Counted from the first letter of the stretch, positions 17,501 through 25,966 are shown. The stretch: 64,000 bases of DNA from Sediminibacterium sp. C3 (GCF_000508085.1 NZ_KI669560.1:2662234-2726233), one strand, 5' to 3'. Program-made: numbers and translations. Notes: generated by a model not told the origin, from the letters alone.

Positions 17501-17675
17501 GGGTATTTTCGTTTTTAGGTGAATTTACCTGATGATGAATGGTAAAAACGGCTGTTATTACAGAAAGCGAAGACCACAATTGACTGTTGATGGGGTTATC
17601 CGACTTGAACGCAATAAAAATTGTACTTAAGAAGACAATCAATCCAATCATTATTTGCCAATCCGTCTTTTTCAT
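17493..17675 (-). CDS. Small two-helix membrane protein heading the sbtA operon
   Basis: A 60-residue protein with helices at about residues 6-23 and 32-50 and a hydrophilic tail (QVNSPKNENTHE). I recognise no family. Its stop overlaps the next gene by 8 bases. It is the first gene of the unit facing the LysR regulator, 88 bases away. The consistent overlaps support it as a real gene. Confidence 0.6.
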   Translation of the reverse strand: MKKTDWQIMIGLIVFLSTIFIAFKSDNPINSQLWSSLSVITAVFTIHHQVNSPKNENTHE

Positions 17676-17738
17676 GACTTGTAAATATTTGATGGTGCAA
17701 ATTTGGGGAGAAGTAATCTATATTTTTTATTTATCTTT

Positions 17739-17759
17739 ATAATATTAATCATAAATTAT
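17739..17759. promoter_or_regulatory. Possible LysR-type operator (ATAAT-N11-ATTAT)
   Basis: An inverted repeat ATAAT-N11-ATTAT containing the T-N11-A core used by LysR proteins lies just before the LysR start codon and in front of the divergent sbtA operon. The region is very AT-rich, so chance is a real possibility. Confidence 0.3.
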
Positions 17760-17763
17760 TTTT

Positions 17764-18663
17764 ATGAACTACACTTTGAATCAGTTACAGATCTATCTTA
17801 AAATTGTTGAAACGGAGAGCATAACCAAGGCAGCAGAAGAACTTCACTTAACCCAACCAGCGGTTTCAATTCAGTTAAAAAACTTGCAAGATCAGTTTGA
17901 TATTCCATTAATAGAAGTGCTTGGCAGAAAAATACACATTACAGATTTCGGAAGAGAAATTGCTGTTTCCGCAGAAAATATAATTAACCAGGTAAATGCA
18001 ATCAACAATAAATCACTTGCGTTCAAAGGTCAGTTAACTGGAAAATTAAAGATTGCAGTTGTTTCTACCGGGAAATATGTAATGCCCTATTTTCTATCCG
18101 GATTCATGCATAAAAATAACGGCGTCCAGTTGAATATGGATGTAACCAATAAATCGAAAGTAATTGAGAGTCTTGAAAAAAATGAAATTGATTTTGCCTT
18201 GGTTTCAATTTTACCAGCTGCCATAAATATTGAAAAAATAGATTTACTACCCAACAAACTGTTTTTAATAGGCAATGAAAAAACAACCAAGAATATAGAA
18301 GACCTTCCGCTGATTTTTAGAGAAAAGGGATCCGGGACACGGCAAGCAATGGAACAGTTTATCCAAAAGAAAAAACTGTCCGTCCTAAAAAAAATGGAAT
18401 TGAGCACTAATGAAGCTGTAAAACAAGCCATTATTGCAGGATTAGGGTATTCCATCATGCCAATTATTGGAATAAAAAATGAACTGATGAATAAACAGCT
18501 ATTCATCATTCCCGTAAAAGGCATGCCGGTTAAGACTACCTGGAGTTTGATTTGGCTAAAAGGTAAAAAACACTCCCCGGTTGCTGAAGCTTATCTGCAT
18601 TATCTTAAGCAGGAGAAAAACCAAATTGCTAGAGAAATATTCAGCTGGAGTGAAAAGTATTAA
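17764..18663 (+). CDS. LysR-family regulator, CbbR/CmpR-like
   Basis: A 299-residue LysR protein. The N-terminal helix-turn-helix (residues about 3-60) includes ESITKAAEELHLTQPAVSIQ, within which LTQPAVS is the family core. The effector domain spans about 90-295, with FREKGSGTRQAME and GLGYSIMP. The LTQPAVSIQLKNL segment is like the CbbR/RbcR/CmpR branch, which controls CO2 and bicarbonate genes. It is divergent from the SbtA operon, the usual position for its target, so it is likely the CO2-responsive regulator of bicarbonate uptake (inference). It overlaps the convergent unknown gene by 4 bases. Confidence 0.88.
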   Translation: MNYTLNQLQIYLKIVETESITKAAEELHLTQPAVSIQLKNLQDQFDIPLIEVLGRKIHITDFGREIAVSAENIINQVNAINNKSLAFKGQLTGKLKIAVVSTGKYVMPYFLSGFMHKNNGVQLNMDVTNKSKVIESLEKNEIDFALVSILPAAINIEKIDLLPNKLFLIGNEKTTKNIEDLPLIFREKGSGTRQAMEQFIQKKKLSVLKKMELSTNEAVKQAIIAGLGYSIMPIIGIKNELMNKQLFIIPVKGMPVKTTWSLIWLKGKKHSPVAEAYLHYLKQEKNQIAREIFSWSEKY

Positions 18664-20252
18664 GGCTCAAAAAACAATAAATAAACATAGTACTTATCGT
18701 TTTTTTCATCGATTGGCTTTATCAATACTCTTATTCTAAGATTGTTAACATACTTACTAGCAATTGTTCTATCATAAGCATAATTGGTATCAAAATCGGT
18801 TGAATGGGCAAAATAATACTGTGTTACATATTTGCCGAGAACAGCCTCCTTCCCTTTCAACTCCTTTTCACCCTCCACTTTAATTTCCGGTTTTCTGGTC
18901 ACACTAAACCCATCCATACCCGCAAAATGATTATTACGAATAAGGATATAAAAAAGGTCACTTGAAATATCTTTACACTGCTGAAACGAAAGACCTGTAT
19001 CCTTGTAAGGAGACATATAAGCCCAATAAGATATTTTACCTGTTTTTTCATTTATCAAGAGCGTATCTGTTCCGTATTCGCCAATTTGATCGTTCCAGTA
19101 AATCTCCCTAACTGTACCATCCGTGATTTTAGAAATAATTCCTCCCCTTCCATAATTTTGAAACTGATTTACGTAATCCTGAATTAATATAGAGAATTTG
19201 CCTCTTTTTGAGGGAGGGATAGAAAATACAGTGTGTTTATTAGTCGTCGGTTTCTTCAATTTTGACACATCTATCCGATCATATTTTAAAGCAGTATCAC
19301 CCAGTGGATATAAGACTTTAATTGTCCCAAATACGCCTTTATTGGGACTTACGGCAACTATTCCCTTGAATTGAGGATTTTCCTTTTCGGGGATATAATA
19401 ATAGATTGTCTTTTCAATCTTATGTTCATCCTTTGTAAGATCGTACTCATAGCCTGAAATTTCTGAAGACAGTTCCAGAATGTTCAATGAATTCAAAAAA
19501 TCCGTGCTACTCCAACTCAAGCCCATTGGGTAATTCTTTTCCCGGGAAAATTCCACTAAATAATATGGATTAATACTAGTACCCTTAACTATTTTGCGGG
19601 CTTCCAAAATACTTATACCATCCCGTAAAAATTTATGCCCTGCAATTGTTTCAGCCGAATAATGAAAAATCCAATTGGATTTTGCTTTCCAATTTAAAGG
19701 TTTGGCGTTTTTATATTTCGTCATTAATTCTTCGTGCCATCGGGCAATATTGGCCTGATTGATTGTAGAACTATTATCTGTCTTTGGATTAATTTCGTCA
19801 AAATGATATTGGTTATCTACTTTAAAATAGAATGTCTCTTTAAACTTATATTTCTCAGGTAATTGAAAATTCAAATCAGGATGAAATGCTATTAGTACAT
19901 CATTACTGTAATATTTGTAATTAGACAATAATACCCCAACCAATTGTTTAAAAATTAGCTCCTCTGTATCATCAATGCCATCTTTTATCCATGCAGGCCA
20001 ATCATTTCGCGAAACCATTTTAGCGATATCTTTAGCCAATCCCTTGGATAACTTTTCATAATCAGTTAGCTTATCCAGAAACTTCTGATCCTTTTCCAGC
20101 TGATACACATGCTTCATTAAAAAGGATGAAGAAGTCATCCTCACCATCTGTAAAGGATTATAGCTATTCAGGCGATCCGTTATTTTAGAATAATTTTGTG
20201 CATTGAGTGTAGAAAAACAACCCAGAACTATAAATAATAAAATTTTCCGCAT
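18660..20252 (-). CDS. Secreted protein of unknown function
   Basis: A 530-residue protein with a signal peptide (residues 1-18, LNA-Q). It is rich in Tyr, Lys, Asn and Asp, with many aromatic β-strand-like segments and no cysteine pair or repeat that I can identify. I recognise no domain and no catalytic motif. Position: it overlaps the LysR stop by 4 bases (convergent) and lies 54 bases after a membrane-protein gene on the same strand. It is probably periplasmic or surface-exposed. Confidence 0.7.
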   Translation of the reverse strand: MRKILLFIVLGCFSTLNAQNYSKITDRLNSYNPLQMVRMTSSSFLMKHVYQLEKDQKFLDKLTDYEKLSKGLAKDIAKMVSRNDWPAWIKDGIDDTEELIFKQLVGVLLSNYKYYSNDVLIAFHPDLNFQLPEKYKFKETFYFKVDNQYHFDEINPKTDNSSTINQANIARWHEELMTKYKNAKPLNWKAKSNWIFHYSAETIAGHKFLRDGISILEARKIVKGTSINPYYLVEFSREKNYPMGLSWSSTDFLNSLNILELSSEISGYEYDLTKDEHKIEKTIYYYIPEKENPQFKGIVAVSPNKGVFGTIKVLYPLGDTALKYDRIDVSKLKKPTTNKHTVFSIPPSKRGKFSILIQDYVNQFQNYGRGGIISKITDGTVREIYWNDQIGEYGTDTLLINEKTGKISYWAYMSPYKDTGLSFQQCKDISSDLFYILIRNNHFAGMDGFSVTRKPEIKVEGEKELKGKEAVLGKYVTQYYFAHSTDFDTNYAYDRTIASKYVNNLRIRVLIKPIDEKNDKYYVYLLFFEP

Positions 20253-20306
20253 TTTTTATAGCTTTATGCTATAAATATAAGAAAACCAAGAATATTCTTT
20301 TCCATT

Positions 20307-20981
20307 TTAAGCCTTATTCATTTTGATAATTCTATACCCGTAATAAATAAGTATCAGTCCTATAAATTCTGTTACATATAAAACTTCAACATATCCGGCT
20401 CGGGTAAAAGATCCTCCTATACCCGGCAACAACCCACCTACAGCAATAAAAATATTACCCCGAAAAGGGGCTTCTTTTATCCCCTGCCGATAGTATCTAA
20501 TAGCAGAATAAAAAGCTCCTCCTACCAGGAATAAAAACGCATAAATATTAATTAAGGGAGAAAAATATCGAACCCATTTCCATTCAAATACTTTTCCGGT
20601 TAACTTATAATTGAAATTGTCTGGAATTGAAACAGGAGTTAAGACAACAAATACCGATGCAACAACAATCAATATCACAATTAAAATACTGGAAATATCA
20701 GCGAATCTTCTCTTCATTAACAAGTAGACACTCCCCTGAGCCAAGGGAAAGCCTCCTAATAATGCACCCACAATGTACCAATAACGAACGTTTGAGATAC
20801 TCCATCCAATCAGCATATTAATACTCTCTGCCAAAGTTCCCAAACCGAACGTCAAAACACCTAAAGACCACCATAACAAATACGTAGTTTTCCGATATTG
20901 ATAATGACTGAATATTTCTTTGAAAAAGTAAACTGAAAAAATTGTTGTAAAAATGGGGATGCATTCAATGTAATTTTTCAT
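20307..20981 (-). CDS. Multi-helix membrane protein of unknown function
   Basis: A 224-residue protein with seven predicted membrane helices. Charged loops include RRFADIS and RQGIKEAPFRGN. The last helix is followed by a short basic tail (RIIKMNKA). The layout, with a Trp-Trp-Ser-Leu segment in helix 2 and GGLLPGIGG in helix 6, does not match a family I know. It lies between two other orphans on the same strand. Confidence 0.65.
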   Translation of the reverse strand: MKNYIECIPIFTTIFSVYFFKEIFSHYQYRKTTYLLWWSLGVLTFGLGTLAESINMLIGWSISNVRYWYIVGALLGGFPLAQGSVYLLMKRRFADISSILIVILIVVASVFVVLTPVSIPDNFNYKLTGKVFEWKWVRYFSPLINIYAFLFLVGGAFYSAIRYYRQGIKEAPFRGNIFIAVGGLLPGIGGSFTRAGYVEVLYVTEFIGLILIYYGYRIIKMNKA

Positions 20982-21045
20982 AGTGCAATTCTGTAAAACA
21001 AAATTGAATTATACAGACGAATCATCCGTCAGCCAACTGTAAAAT

Positions 21046-21186
21046 CTACTTACGCTGTCTCTTTTCCATTTTTAACCCGTAAACAATACCACCAACTAAA
21101 CCGACAACAAATCCGATTGGACCCGTGAAAAAAATTCCAAGCAGTGGCCCTTGAGGTGATTCCGGCTTTAAAATAATGGGGCCCAA
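21046..21186 (-). CDS. Short membrane-tail reading frame, perhaps the C-terminal part of the next gene
   Basis: An open frame of 46 codons from TTG 21186 to TAG 21046-21048. It encodes GPIILKPESPQGPLLG, then a glycine-patterned membrane helix (FFTGPIGFVVGLVGGIVYG) and a basic end (KMEKRQRK). Helix plus positive tail is a coding-like pattern. AGAGG lies 6 bases before the TTG. The frame stays open upstream and overlaps the 105-residue frame in -1 register, so it may instead be the displaced C-terminus of that gene (see the 21210-21216 finding). Confidence 0.45.
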   Translation of the reverse strand: MGPIILKPESPQGPLLGIFFTGPIGFVVGLVGGIVYGLKMEKRQRK

Positions 21187-21485
21187 TACACCTCTACATT
21201 TGGAAAAAGAAAAAAAGAAGTGATATTGTAATTGATATAATCCGTCTTGTCTTCTTCAAAAGACTCAGCTTCGGTGATTATATTTAAACTAGTTTGTGAA
21301 GAAGCCTGGGCTTTAATAATTGCAGAATGACGTCCATAATCTAAAGAGGCATTTGCATATGCTGGAAAAAAAGAAGAAAAACTAAAAACCAGGACCAAAA
21401 TAGAAACAGACATCCTGCAGAAAAAATGATGCAGCTGACTTAAAACATATTGGAAAAACGTCACAGTTTCTTGCTTCTTACTCAT
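21168..21485 (-). CDS. Unknown protein with a signal-anchor segment, possibly frameshifted
   Basis: A 105-residue frame. Residues about 25-43 are hydrophobic (SVSILVLVFSFSSFFPAYA) and end in an AYA-N signal-peptidase-like site, preceded by an unusually long polar N-terminus. The mature part is acidic (EAESFEEDKTD). Its last 13 residues come after a run of seven T on the coding strand. A -1 shift there would replace them with the helix-and-basic-tail frame at 21046, giving a 146-residue protein. I recognise no family. Confidence 0.5.
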   Translation of the reverse strand: MSKKQETVTFFQYVLSQLHHFFCRMSVSILVLVFSFSSFFPAYANASLDYGRHSAIIKAQASSQTSLNIITEAESFEEDKTDYINYNITSFFLFPNVEVYWAPLF

Positions 21486-21573
21486 AGTAATGAGTGTAAA
21501 AGTAACACCAAATTTCTTAAAGAATTGAAAAGAAAATAAACGGTTACAAAAAATAAGTCTAATGAGCTGAATC

Positions 21574-22737
21574 TCACTTAGTTCTGGAGGTCATTAATCC
21601 AATCATCATAACTAAAGCAGAAATCATAATAACCTGAATTACCAGCGCATTGTCTACCAATGAAATAGAATTTTCCGGTAAAATCGATAAAAACAATAGA
21701 ATTGTGATAAGTCCTCTTGGCGCAATAAACAGCAATGGCTTTAAGGGCACTTTAAACAATTTTAAAAACAAAGCCCTGAAAACGACAATAGAAGCAACAA
21801 TTACCAATGCCCATCCTAAACTCTCAGTATTCAAAAGATCAGCAGTATTAATTAAGAACCCGAATAATAAAAAAAACAGAGCTCGAACGATAAAAGCAAA
21901 TTCAGCAATCGTTTCTTTGAATTTATGAACTTCCTTATTAAGCTCATCTGGTTTAAATTTATCAATCCAGGCAAATCTTCTTAACTCATCAAGATTACCA
22001 ATGAATAAACCAAACAGCATAATAAAAATCAATCCTGGCAAATGATAAATTTTTGAAACAGAATAAATTAAAATTATCAGTATAATAATTGGAACAAACT
22101 TAACATGGTGTTCTATTCTATTAAGCAGAAAAGCCAGAAAAATGGTACAAACAAAAGAAGCAACCAGCACAATTATAATTTGTATAAAAAAAGATGAGAC
22201 AGCGCTGAAATCAATTACTGCATTAAATGCAACAAAATTAAAAAGTACTACGCCAAGTATATCTGATATACTACTTTCGTAGATAACAAATTCCTTTTTA
22301 TAAATATCCAATGAACTAACACTTGGTATTGCAATAGCACTGCTAATTACACAAAATGGGACTGCATTAATAAATGCATCTTTAAAATTTACCCCCTGGA
22401 AATAATAAAAAAGAAATGCCAGGAAAAAAGAAAGGCAAATCATGGGGATAAAGGCAACCAGTACCGATTTTTTTACCAGATTAAACTTAGACTTATTTAA
22501 CTCCAGTTCAAGTGCTCCCTCCAGAACTATCATAATTAAACCAACTGTACCCAAAACTGGCAAGAGTGCGGCAAAATTGGGCATAGTTATTTCAACAGTA
22601 TTTAAAATTTGCTTAACCAGCCATCCAGACAATAAAAGTAAAATAACAGATGGCACTTTTGTTTTAGACGCACTCAAGTCAAACAGATATGCCAGTAGCA
22701 ATAGTATGCATAAACTAATAATGATGGTTGTTGTCAT
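21574..22737 (-). CDS. Monovalent cation:proton antiporter (CPA type)
   Basis: A 387-residue membrane protein with about twelve helices. LEGALELELNKSK, FCVISSAIAIPSVSSL and the late FRALFLKLFKVPLKPLLFIAPRGLITILL region, here cut to APRGLITI, are typical of Na+/H+ or K+/H+ antiporters of the CPA superfamily. SSISDILGVV contains the acidic transport residue on the predicted ion path. It should exchange Na+ or K+ for H+ across the inner membrane. It is last in a leftward group, 14 bases after the pterin dehydratase gene. Confidence 0.88.
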   Translation of the reverse strand: MTTTIIISLCILLLLAYLFDLSASKTKVPSVILLLLSGWLVKQILNTVEITMPNFAALLPVLGTVGLIMIVLEGALELELNKSKFNLVKKSVLVAFIPMICLSFFLAFLFYYFQGVNFKDAFINAVPFCVISSAIAIPSVSSLDIYKKEFVIYESSISDILGVVLFNFVAFNAVIDFSAVSSFFIQIIIVLVASFVCTIFLAFLLNRIEHHVKFVPIIILIILIYSVSKIYHLPGLIFIMLFGLFIGNLDELRRFAWIDKFKPDELNKEVHKFKETIAEFAFIVRALFFLLFGFLINTADLLNTESLGWALVIVASIVVFRALFLKLFKVPLKPLLFIAPRGLITILLFLSILPENSISLVDNALVIQVIMISALVMMIGLMTSRTK

Positions 22738-22751
22738 AATCTGCGGTAAAT

Positions 22752-23033
22752 TTAATTCAAAATGTCTATCTCTCGGGCAAATATAAAATCCAACTCAGTT
22801 AAACATCCCAACTCATGAGTGTTTAGCTTAACAATAACAGTATTATAATTGTTAGTCCAATCAGGATGATGATTTAATCTCTCAGCAATAGCTGCAACTG
22901 CAGACATAAAAGAAAATGCATTTTTAAAATCTTTAAAAACAAATTTTCTTTGAATTGCATTTACATGAAGTTCCCATGAAGGGTCCAGAACTGTCATATG
23001 TTTAATAACTTCATCTGCATTCAAACACTTCAT
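22752..23033 (-). CDS. phhB: Pterin-4a-carbinolamine dehydratase
   Basis: A 93-residue PCD/DCoH protein. The signature E-x3-H-H-P-x5-Y-x9-H is complete: E51, H55, H56, P57, Y63 and H73, the last in NTHELGCLTELD. The enzyme dehydrates 4a-hydroxytetrahydrobiopterin to recycle the cofactor of aromatic amino-acid hydroxylases. No phenylalanine hydroxylase is in this window, so it may serve a distant gene or a molybdopterin-related role. It sits between an unknown 114-residue gene and the antiporter on the same strand. Confidence 0.93.
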   Translation of the reverse strand: MKCLNADEVIKHMTVLDPSWELHVNAIQRKFVFKDFKNAFSFMSAVAAIAERLNHHPDWTNNYNTVIVKLNTHELGCLTELDFIFAREIDILN

Positions 23034-23078
23034 ATTTTAAAACAATTAATCAATTAATTAATAATAAGTAGATAATCA

Positions 23079-23423
23079 CTATTTAAAATGCCAATTTGAG
23101 AAATCTCCCTGCATATCAACAACCAGTGTTTTATTTTCATTGGTCTTCAATTTTAACCATGGTGCATTTACGCTAGGTACACCTGAAAAACGGGCATTTC
23201 CTTTAATATACTTTACATCAGTAAGCAGTTGAATATCTTGAGTAAACGATTTATTGAATCCAGTGATTGACCAGGTAGTAATTACTAATTCATTGGGGTT
23301 TATATGCTCTATCTTCAAAACATACCGTCCGCTTAACCAGACCATTGCCATCAGCATCGCATTACCTGCAACCAGGAAAAATGCGAAAGCTATGTATCCA
23401 TAAACCAGATCTGAATATTCCAT
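23079..23423 (-). CDS. Unknown single-helix membrane protein
   Basis: A 114-residue protein with one membrane helix at about residues 10-30 and a soluble C-terminal domain of β-strand character (ELVITTWSITGFNKSF, TLVVDMQGDFSNW). It resembles the general layout of small PH-like or DUF-type membrane proteins, but I cannot name a family. Its start overlaps a 56-residue gene by 34 bases. Confidence 0.6.
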   Translation of the reverse strand: MEYSDLVYGYIAFAFFLVAGNAMLMAMVWLSGRYVLKIEHINPNELVITTWSITGFNKSFTQDIQLLTDVKYIKGNARFSGVPSVNAPWLKLKTNENKTLVVDMQGDFSNWHFK

Positions 23424-23560
23424 AAAAAACCATCCAGATCATGAAAAATCATGTAGAAAACAAAAATGGAAAGACCTAAACAGATCATACCAACCGCATT
23501 AAGCGTGTGCTTTCTGTTATTCTGATAAAGCAGAACAGGAAAATCAGTTTGTCTTTTCAT
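23390..23560 (-). CDS. Small membrane protein, 56 residues
   Basis: An ATG-started frame (ATG 23558-23560, stop TAG 23390-23392) that fills the otherwise empty gap between its neighbours. It encodes a polar N-terminus (MKRQTDFPVLLYQNNRKH) and one membrane helix (AVGMICLGLSIFVFYMIF), then a short aromatic tail. It overlaps the DUF6498-like gene by 17 bases upstream and the 114-residue gene by 34 bases downstream, consistent with a compact operon. No family is recognised. Confidence 0.55.
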   Translation of the reverse strand: MKRQTDFPVLLYQNNRKHTLNAVGMICLGLSIFVFYMIFHDLDGFLWNIQIWFMDT

Positions 23561-24284
23561 TAACTGATATCAGGTTAGATAATTTAACAACGGTTGAGTC
23601 GGCCAATGTTTTCAAAAGGATTAACAACAATCCTATCGTCAGCAAATTTTTATTGAAAACAAAGAATAAAATACCACCCAGAATGACCATTAATTGTTGT
23701 ACAAAAATTCGCATCCAGGGCTGAACAAATACGGGAATAATTGTTTGAGATTTATACGACTGATTGAATAGAAATTGCTTAACAAAGTCAGCAATATGCC
23801 AAACAATAATTCCAGAAAAGGCAGCTATAAAGTCCTTCTGCAAAAACAAATAAGAGAAATTCTGCCCGACTGAAGATGGGCTATCCAGGAAATGGCTATC
23901 TCGATGCGACAGCATACTAAAAATAAATACAGCCTGCCCCTGTATAAATACAAAAAAAACAATACCAAACATTGACATTACAAAAAAACCAAACAAAGCT
24001 GTAGCCCATCCTTTTTGATTTGCTGTTACATCATTATTCGGATAATTACTTTCCTTCCTTTTCAGCAGTAATGTCTGGGTTTCCCTTTTCTGTGCATCAC
24101 TAAATATAAGTATCAGTAGCATTTTAGCTACTGCAATAAATCCAATAACGATTGTTTCAAAAACATATGCCAAAATAATAAAAACAGGCTCCCATTTAAA
24201 AACAAATAAGCCGGTGAAAAACCAGATGGCATTTAACCAAACTAATAAGTTCCAGGTAAATTGATATGTAAACCTTTTTTCCAA
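23544..24284 (-). CDS. DUF6498-like membrane protein
   Basis: A 246-residue membrane protein with about six helices. FKWEPVFIILAYVFETIVIG, in short WEPVFI...YVFET, together with FVQPWMRIFVQQLMVILGG, in short QPWMRIFVQQ, and a final LLKTLAD match my memory of DUF6498; the function is unknown. The likely start is TTG 24284, as no in-frame ATG precedes the first helix. A 21-bp AT-rich perfect hairpin lies 8 bases upstream, over the porin stop codon. Confidence 0.7.
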   Translation of the reverse strand: MEKRFTYQFTWNLLVWLNAIWFFTGLFVFKWEPVFIILAYVFETIVIGFIAVAKMLLILIFSDAQKRETQTLLLKRKESNYPNNDVTANQKGWATALFGFFVMSMFGIVFFVFIQGQAVFIFSMLSHRDSHFLDSPSSVGQNFSYLFLQKDFIAAFSGIIVWHIADFVKQFLFNQSYKSQTIIPVFVQPWMRIFVQQLMVILGGILFFVFNKNLLTIGLLLILLKTLADSTVVKLSNLISVNEKTN

Positions 24285-24291
24285 GAAATCG

Positions 24292-24312
24292 TTTAGTATA
24301 CAATATACTAAA
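24292..24312. repeat. AT-rich perfect inverted repeat between the porin and DUF6498-like genes
   Basis: TTTAGTATA-CAA-TATACTAAA has 9-bp perfect arms and a 3-base loop, and covers the porin stop codon. There is no T-run after it in the minus direction, so it is not a clear terminator. It could stabilise or attenuate the transcript or bind a regulator. Confidence 0.5.
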
Positions 24313-25507
24313 AATTAACCTGTGCCTGAATTCTTAACAGATTTCCTTTTTGAAGATTGTTTTGCAAAATATAATCTTCATACCGCCTATTAGATAAGGT
24401 ATAATTAACAACCAGTTCAAAGTTTTTATTGATTTGCCATTCTGCTCCAATTTCCAATTCCTTTACATTGTAACTTCTGGCATCTCTCTCGTGCTTTTTA
24501 CCTCCATTGTATTGTTGATATCGTACAAAAGGAATAAGCGTTTGTCTTGAAAATTTTTTCAGATAACTAAGCATAATATATCCTCCATTTAAGGATTGTA
24601 CTTCAATTGAATCGGTCTGCTTATTAAATGCAGGTCCCCTTCCAACATTGTATTCAGCCTGAATCCCAAAGGGTTTTGGATAAAGAATAACACTTGCAGC
24701 TACTCTTTCATCTGTATAATTTAAATCTGGTTTGTATTTTACTCCTGCCGACAAATTAGACCTGGGAATTACAAACTGGCCTTTGTAAGCTTGAATTCCC
24801 ATTTCCACAATCTGCTTCCCAACTAACATCGGGTATGAAAATCTGGTTACAGCATGAAGCTTGTTATTTAATTCCGGGCTATTGGCTGTCTGACCATTGT
24901 AAAGACCAAATGCAAACATCCCATAATCACCGCTACCTTTTAAACCATCGCTAACTAAATTTGAAAACAGCTTTCTTTTTTCTTTGGGTGCCCAATAAAA
25001 GAATACACCAATATCGCGCTCATTGGCTACAGCACTGTTCAATGCATCATTCCGATCTAAGGGAATTCTGTTCTGACTGGATTGCATATTCTCAAAACCG
25101 TAGGGAACTTTGCTTTGTCCAATTCGCAATCTGAATTCATTATCATTATCCAGACCAATGTCAAAATAAGCATCTCTTATCTGACCAAAATGCAATCTGT
25201 CAGAAGCTGCGCTGCTTGCAAAATCGGGTTGAACATAGAAATAGACTTTCGGTCCTATCTGACCAAAGAAAATAACCCTCATTCTTCGCATAAAAAAACC
25301 ACCATTATCACCCCAGGATCTGTCACACTGCTCACAATTAAGATTGGGATTGGTTTCGAGCAGCCTGTTATATCGTATTTGACTGTAGCCCCTTATGGAA
25401 ATGGATTCATACCATTTTACTGACTTTGGCAGTTCTTTGGTCTTCTCAATAGTTTGGGCAGTTGCGAAAAAGGGTAGCAACAAAATGATACATGCAAACA
25501 GGCGCAT
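24308..25507 (-). CDS. Outer-membrane porin, phosphate-selective OprO/OprP type
   Basis: A 399-residue β-barrel from ATG 25507; TTG 25513 lies just upstream. Residues 1-18 are a signal peptide (ATA-Q). FFMRRMRVIFFGQIGPKVYFYVQPDF, in short RRMRV...YVQPDF, and then the FRLRIGQSKVPYGFENMQSS region, in short GQSKVPYG, are the hallmark first strands of OprP-like porins. The protein ends in an aromatic strand (QAQVNF). A CEQC pair near residue 60 is unusual. It should form an anion-permeable channel. It heads the leftward group that runs to the antiporter gene. Confidence 0.88.
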   Translation of the reverse strand: MRLFACIILLLPFFATAQTIEKTKELPKSVKWYESISIRGYSQIRYNRLLETNPNLNCEQCDRSWGDNGGFFMRRMRVIFFGQIGPKVYFYVQPDFASSAASDRLHFGQIRDAYFDIGLDNDNEFRLRIGQSKVPYGFENMQSSQNRIPLDRNDALNSAVANERDIGVFFYWAPKEKRKLFSNLVSDGLKGSGDYGMFAFGLYNGQTANSPELNNKLHAVTRFSYPMLVGKQIVEMGIQAYKGQFVIPRSNLSAGVKYKPDLNYTDERVAASVILYPKPFGIQAEYNVGRGPAFNKQTDSIEVQSLNGGYIMLSYLKKFSRQTLIPFVRYQQYNGGKKHERDARSYNVKELEIGAEWQINKNFELVVNYTLSNRRYEDYILQNNLQKGNLLRIQAQVNF

Positions 25508-25603
25508 CAGCAAAATTTCGGCAATGTTACATATATCTTCTCTGAAAGATTATCAAATTGTTATTTTTTTAAAAAACTGATTTTATTTGAAAAAAATATT
25601 GTA

Positions 25604-25933
25604 TCACGTGTTACTTATATATTTCAATCCCAAAATTGACCCAATCAGGGTTGCAATAAAAAACAATCTCCAGAAACTGGCAGGTTCATGAAAGATAACA
25701 ATTCCAACAATCACTGTCCCCACAGCACCAATCCCCGTCCATACTGCATAGGCCGTGCCAATTGGCAAAGTTTGGGTGGCCTTGATTAAAAGCAACATAC
25801 TCATAGTTAGTGCAATTAAAAATCCGGCATACCAGGCATACATAGCTGCCCCGGAAGTAACTTTTGCTTTGCCAAGGCAAAAAGCAAAACCCACTTCAAA
25901 CAAACCTGCAATAATCAGTATAATCCAGTTCAT
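25604..25933 (-). CDS. sugE: SMR-family exporter, SugE/Gdx-like (guanidinium)
   Basis: A 109-residue, four-helix small multidrug resistance protein. The essential E13 lies in AGLFEVGFA, and TLPIGTAYAVWTGIGAVGT is nearly the SugE/Gdx version rather than EmrE (AYAIWSG). Such proteins form dual-topology dimers that export guanidinium with proton exchange. It lies 33 bases downstream of the DUF6671 gene on the same strand. No guanidine riboswitch is visible nearby. Confidence 0.9.
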   Translation of the reverse strand: MNWIILIIAGLFEVGFAFCLGKAKVTSGAAMYAWYAGFLIALTMSMLLLIKATQTLPIGTAYAVWTGIGAVGTVIVGIVIFHEPASFWRLFFIATLIGSILGLKYISNT

Positions 25934-25966
25934 AAATTAAAAGTATCAATAAAAACCGAAGTTAAA

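Noticed and set aside
25934..25966. Guanidine riboswitch before the sugE-like gene
   Set aside because: The gap is only 33 bases and no such fold is possible there.
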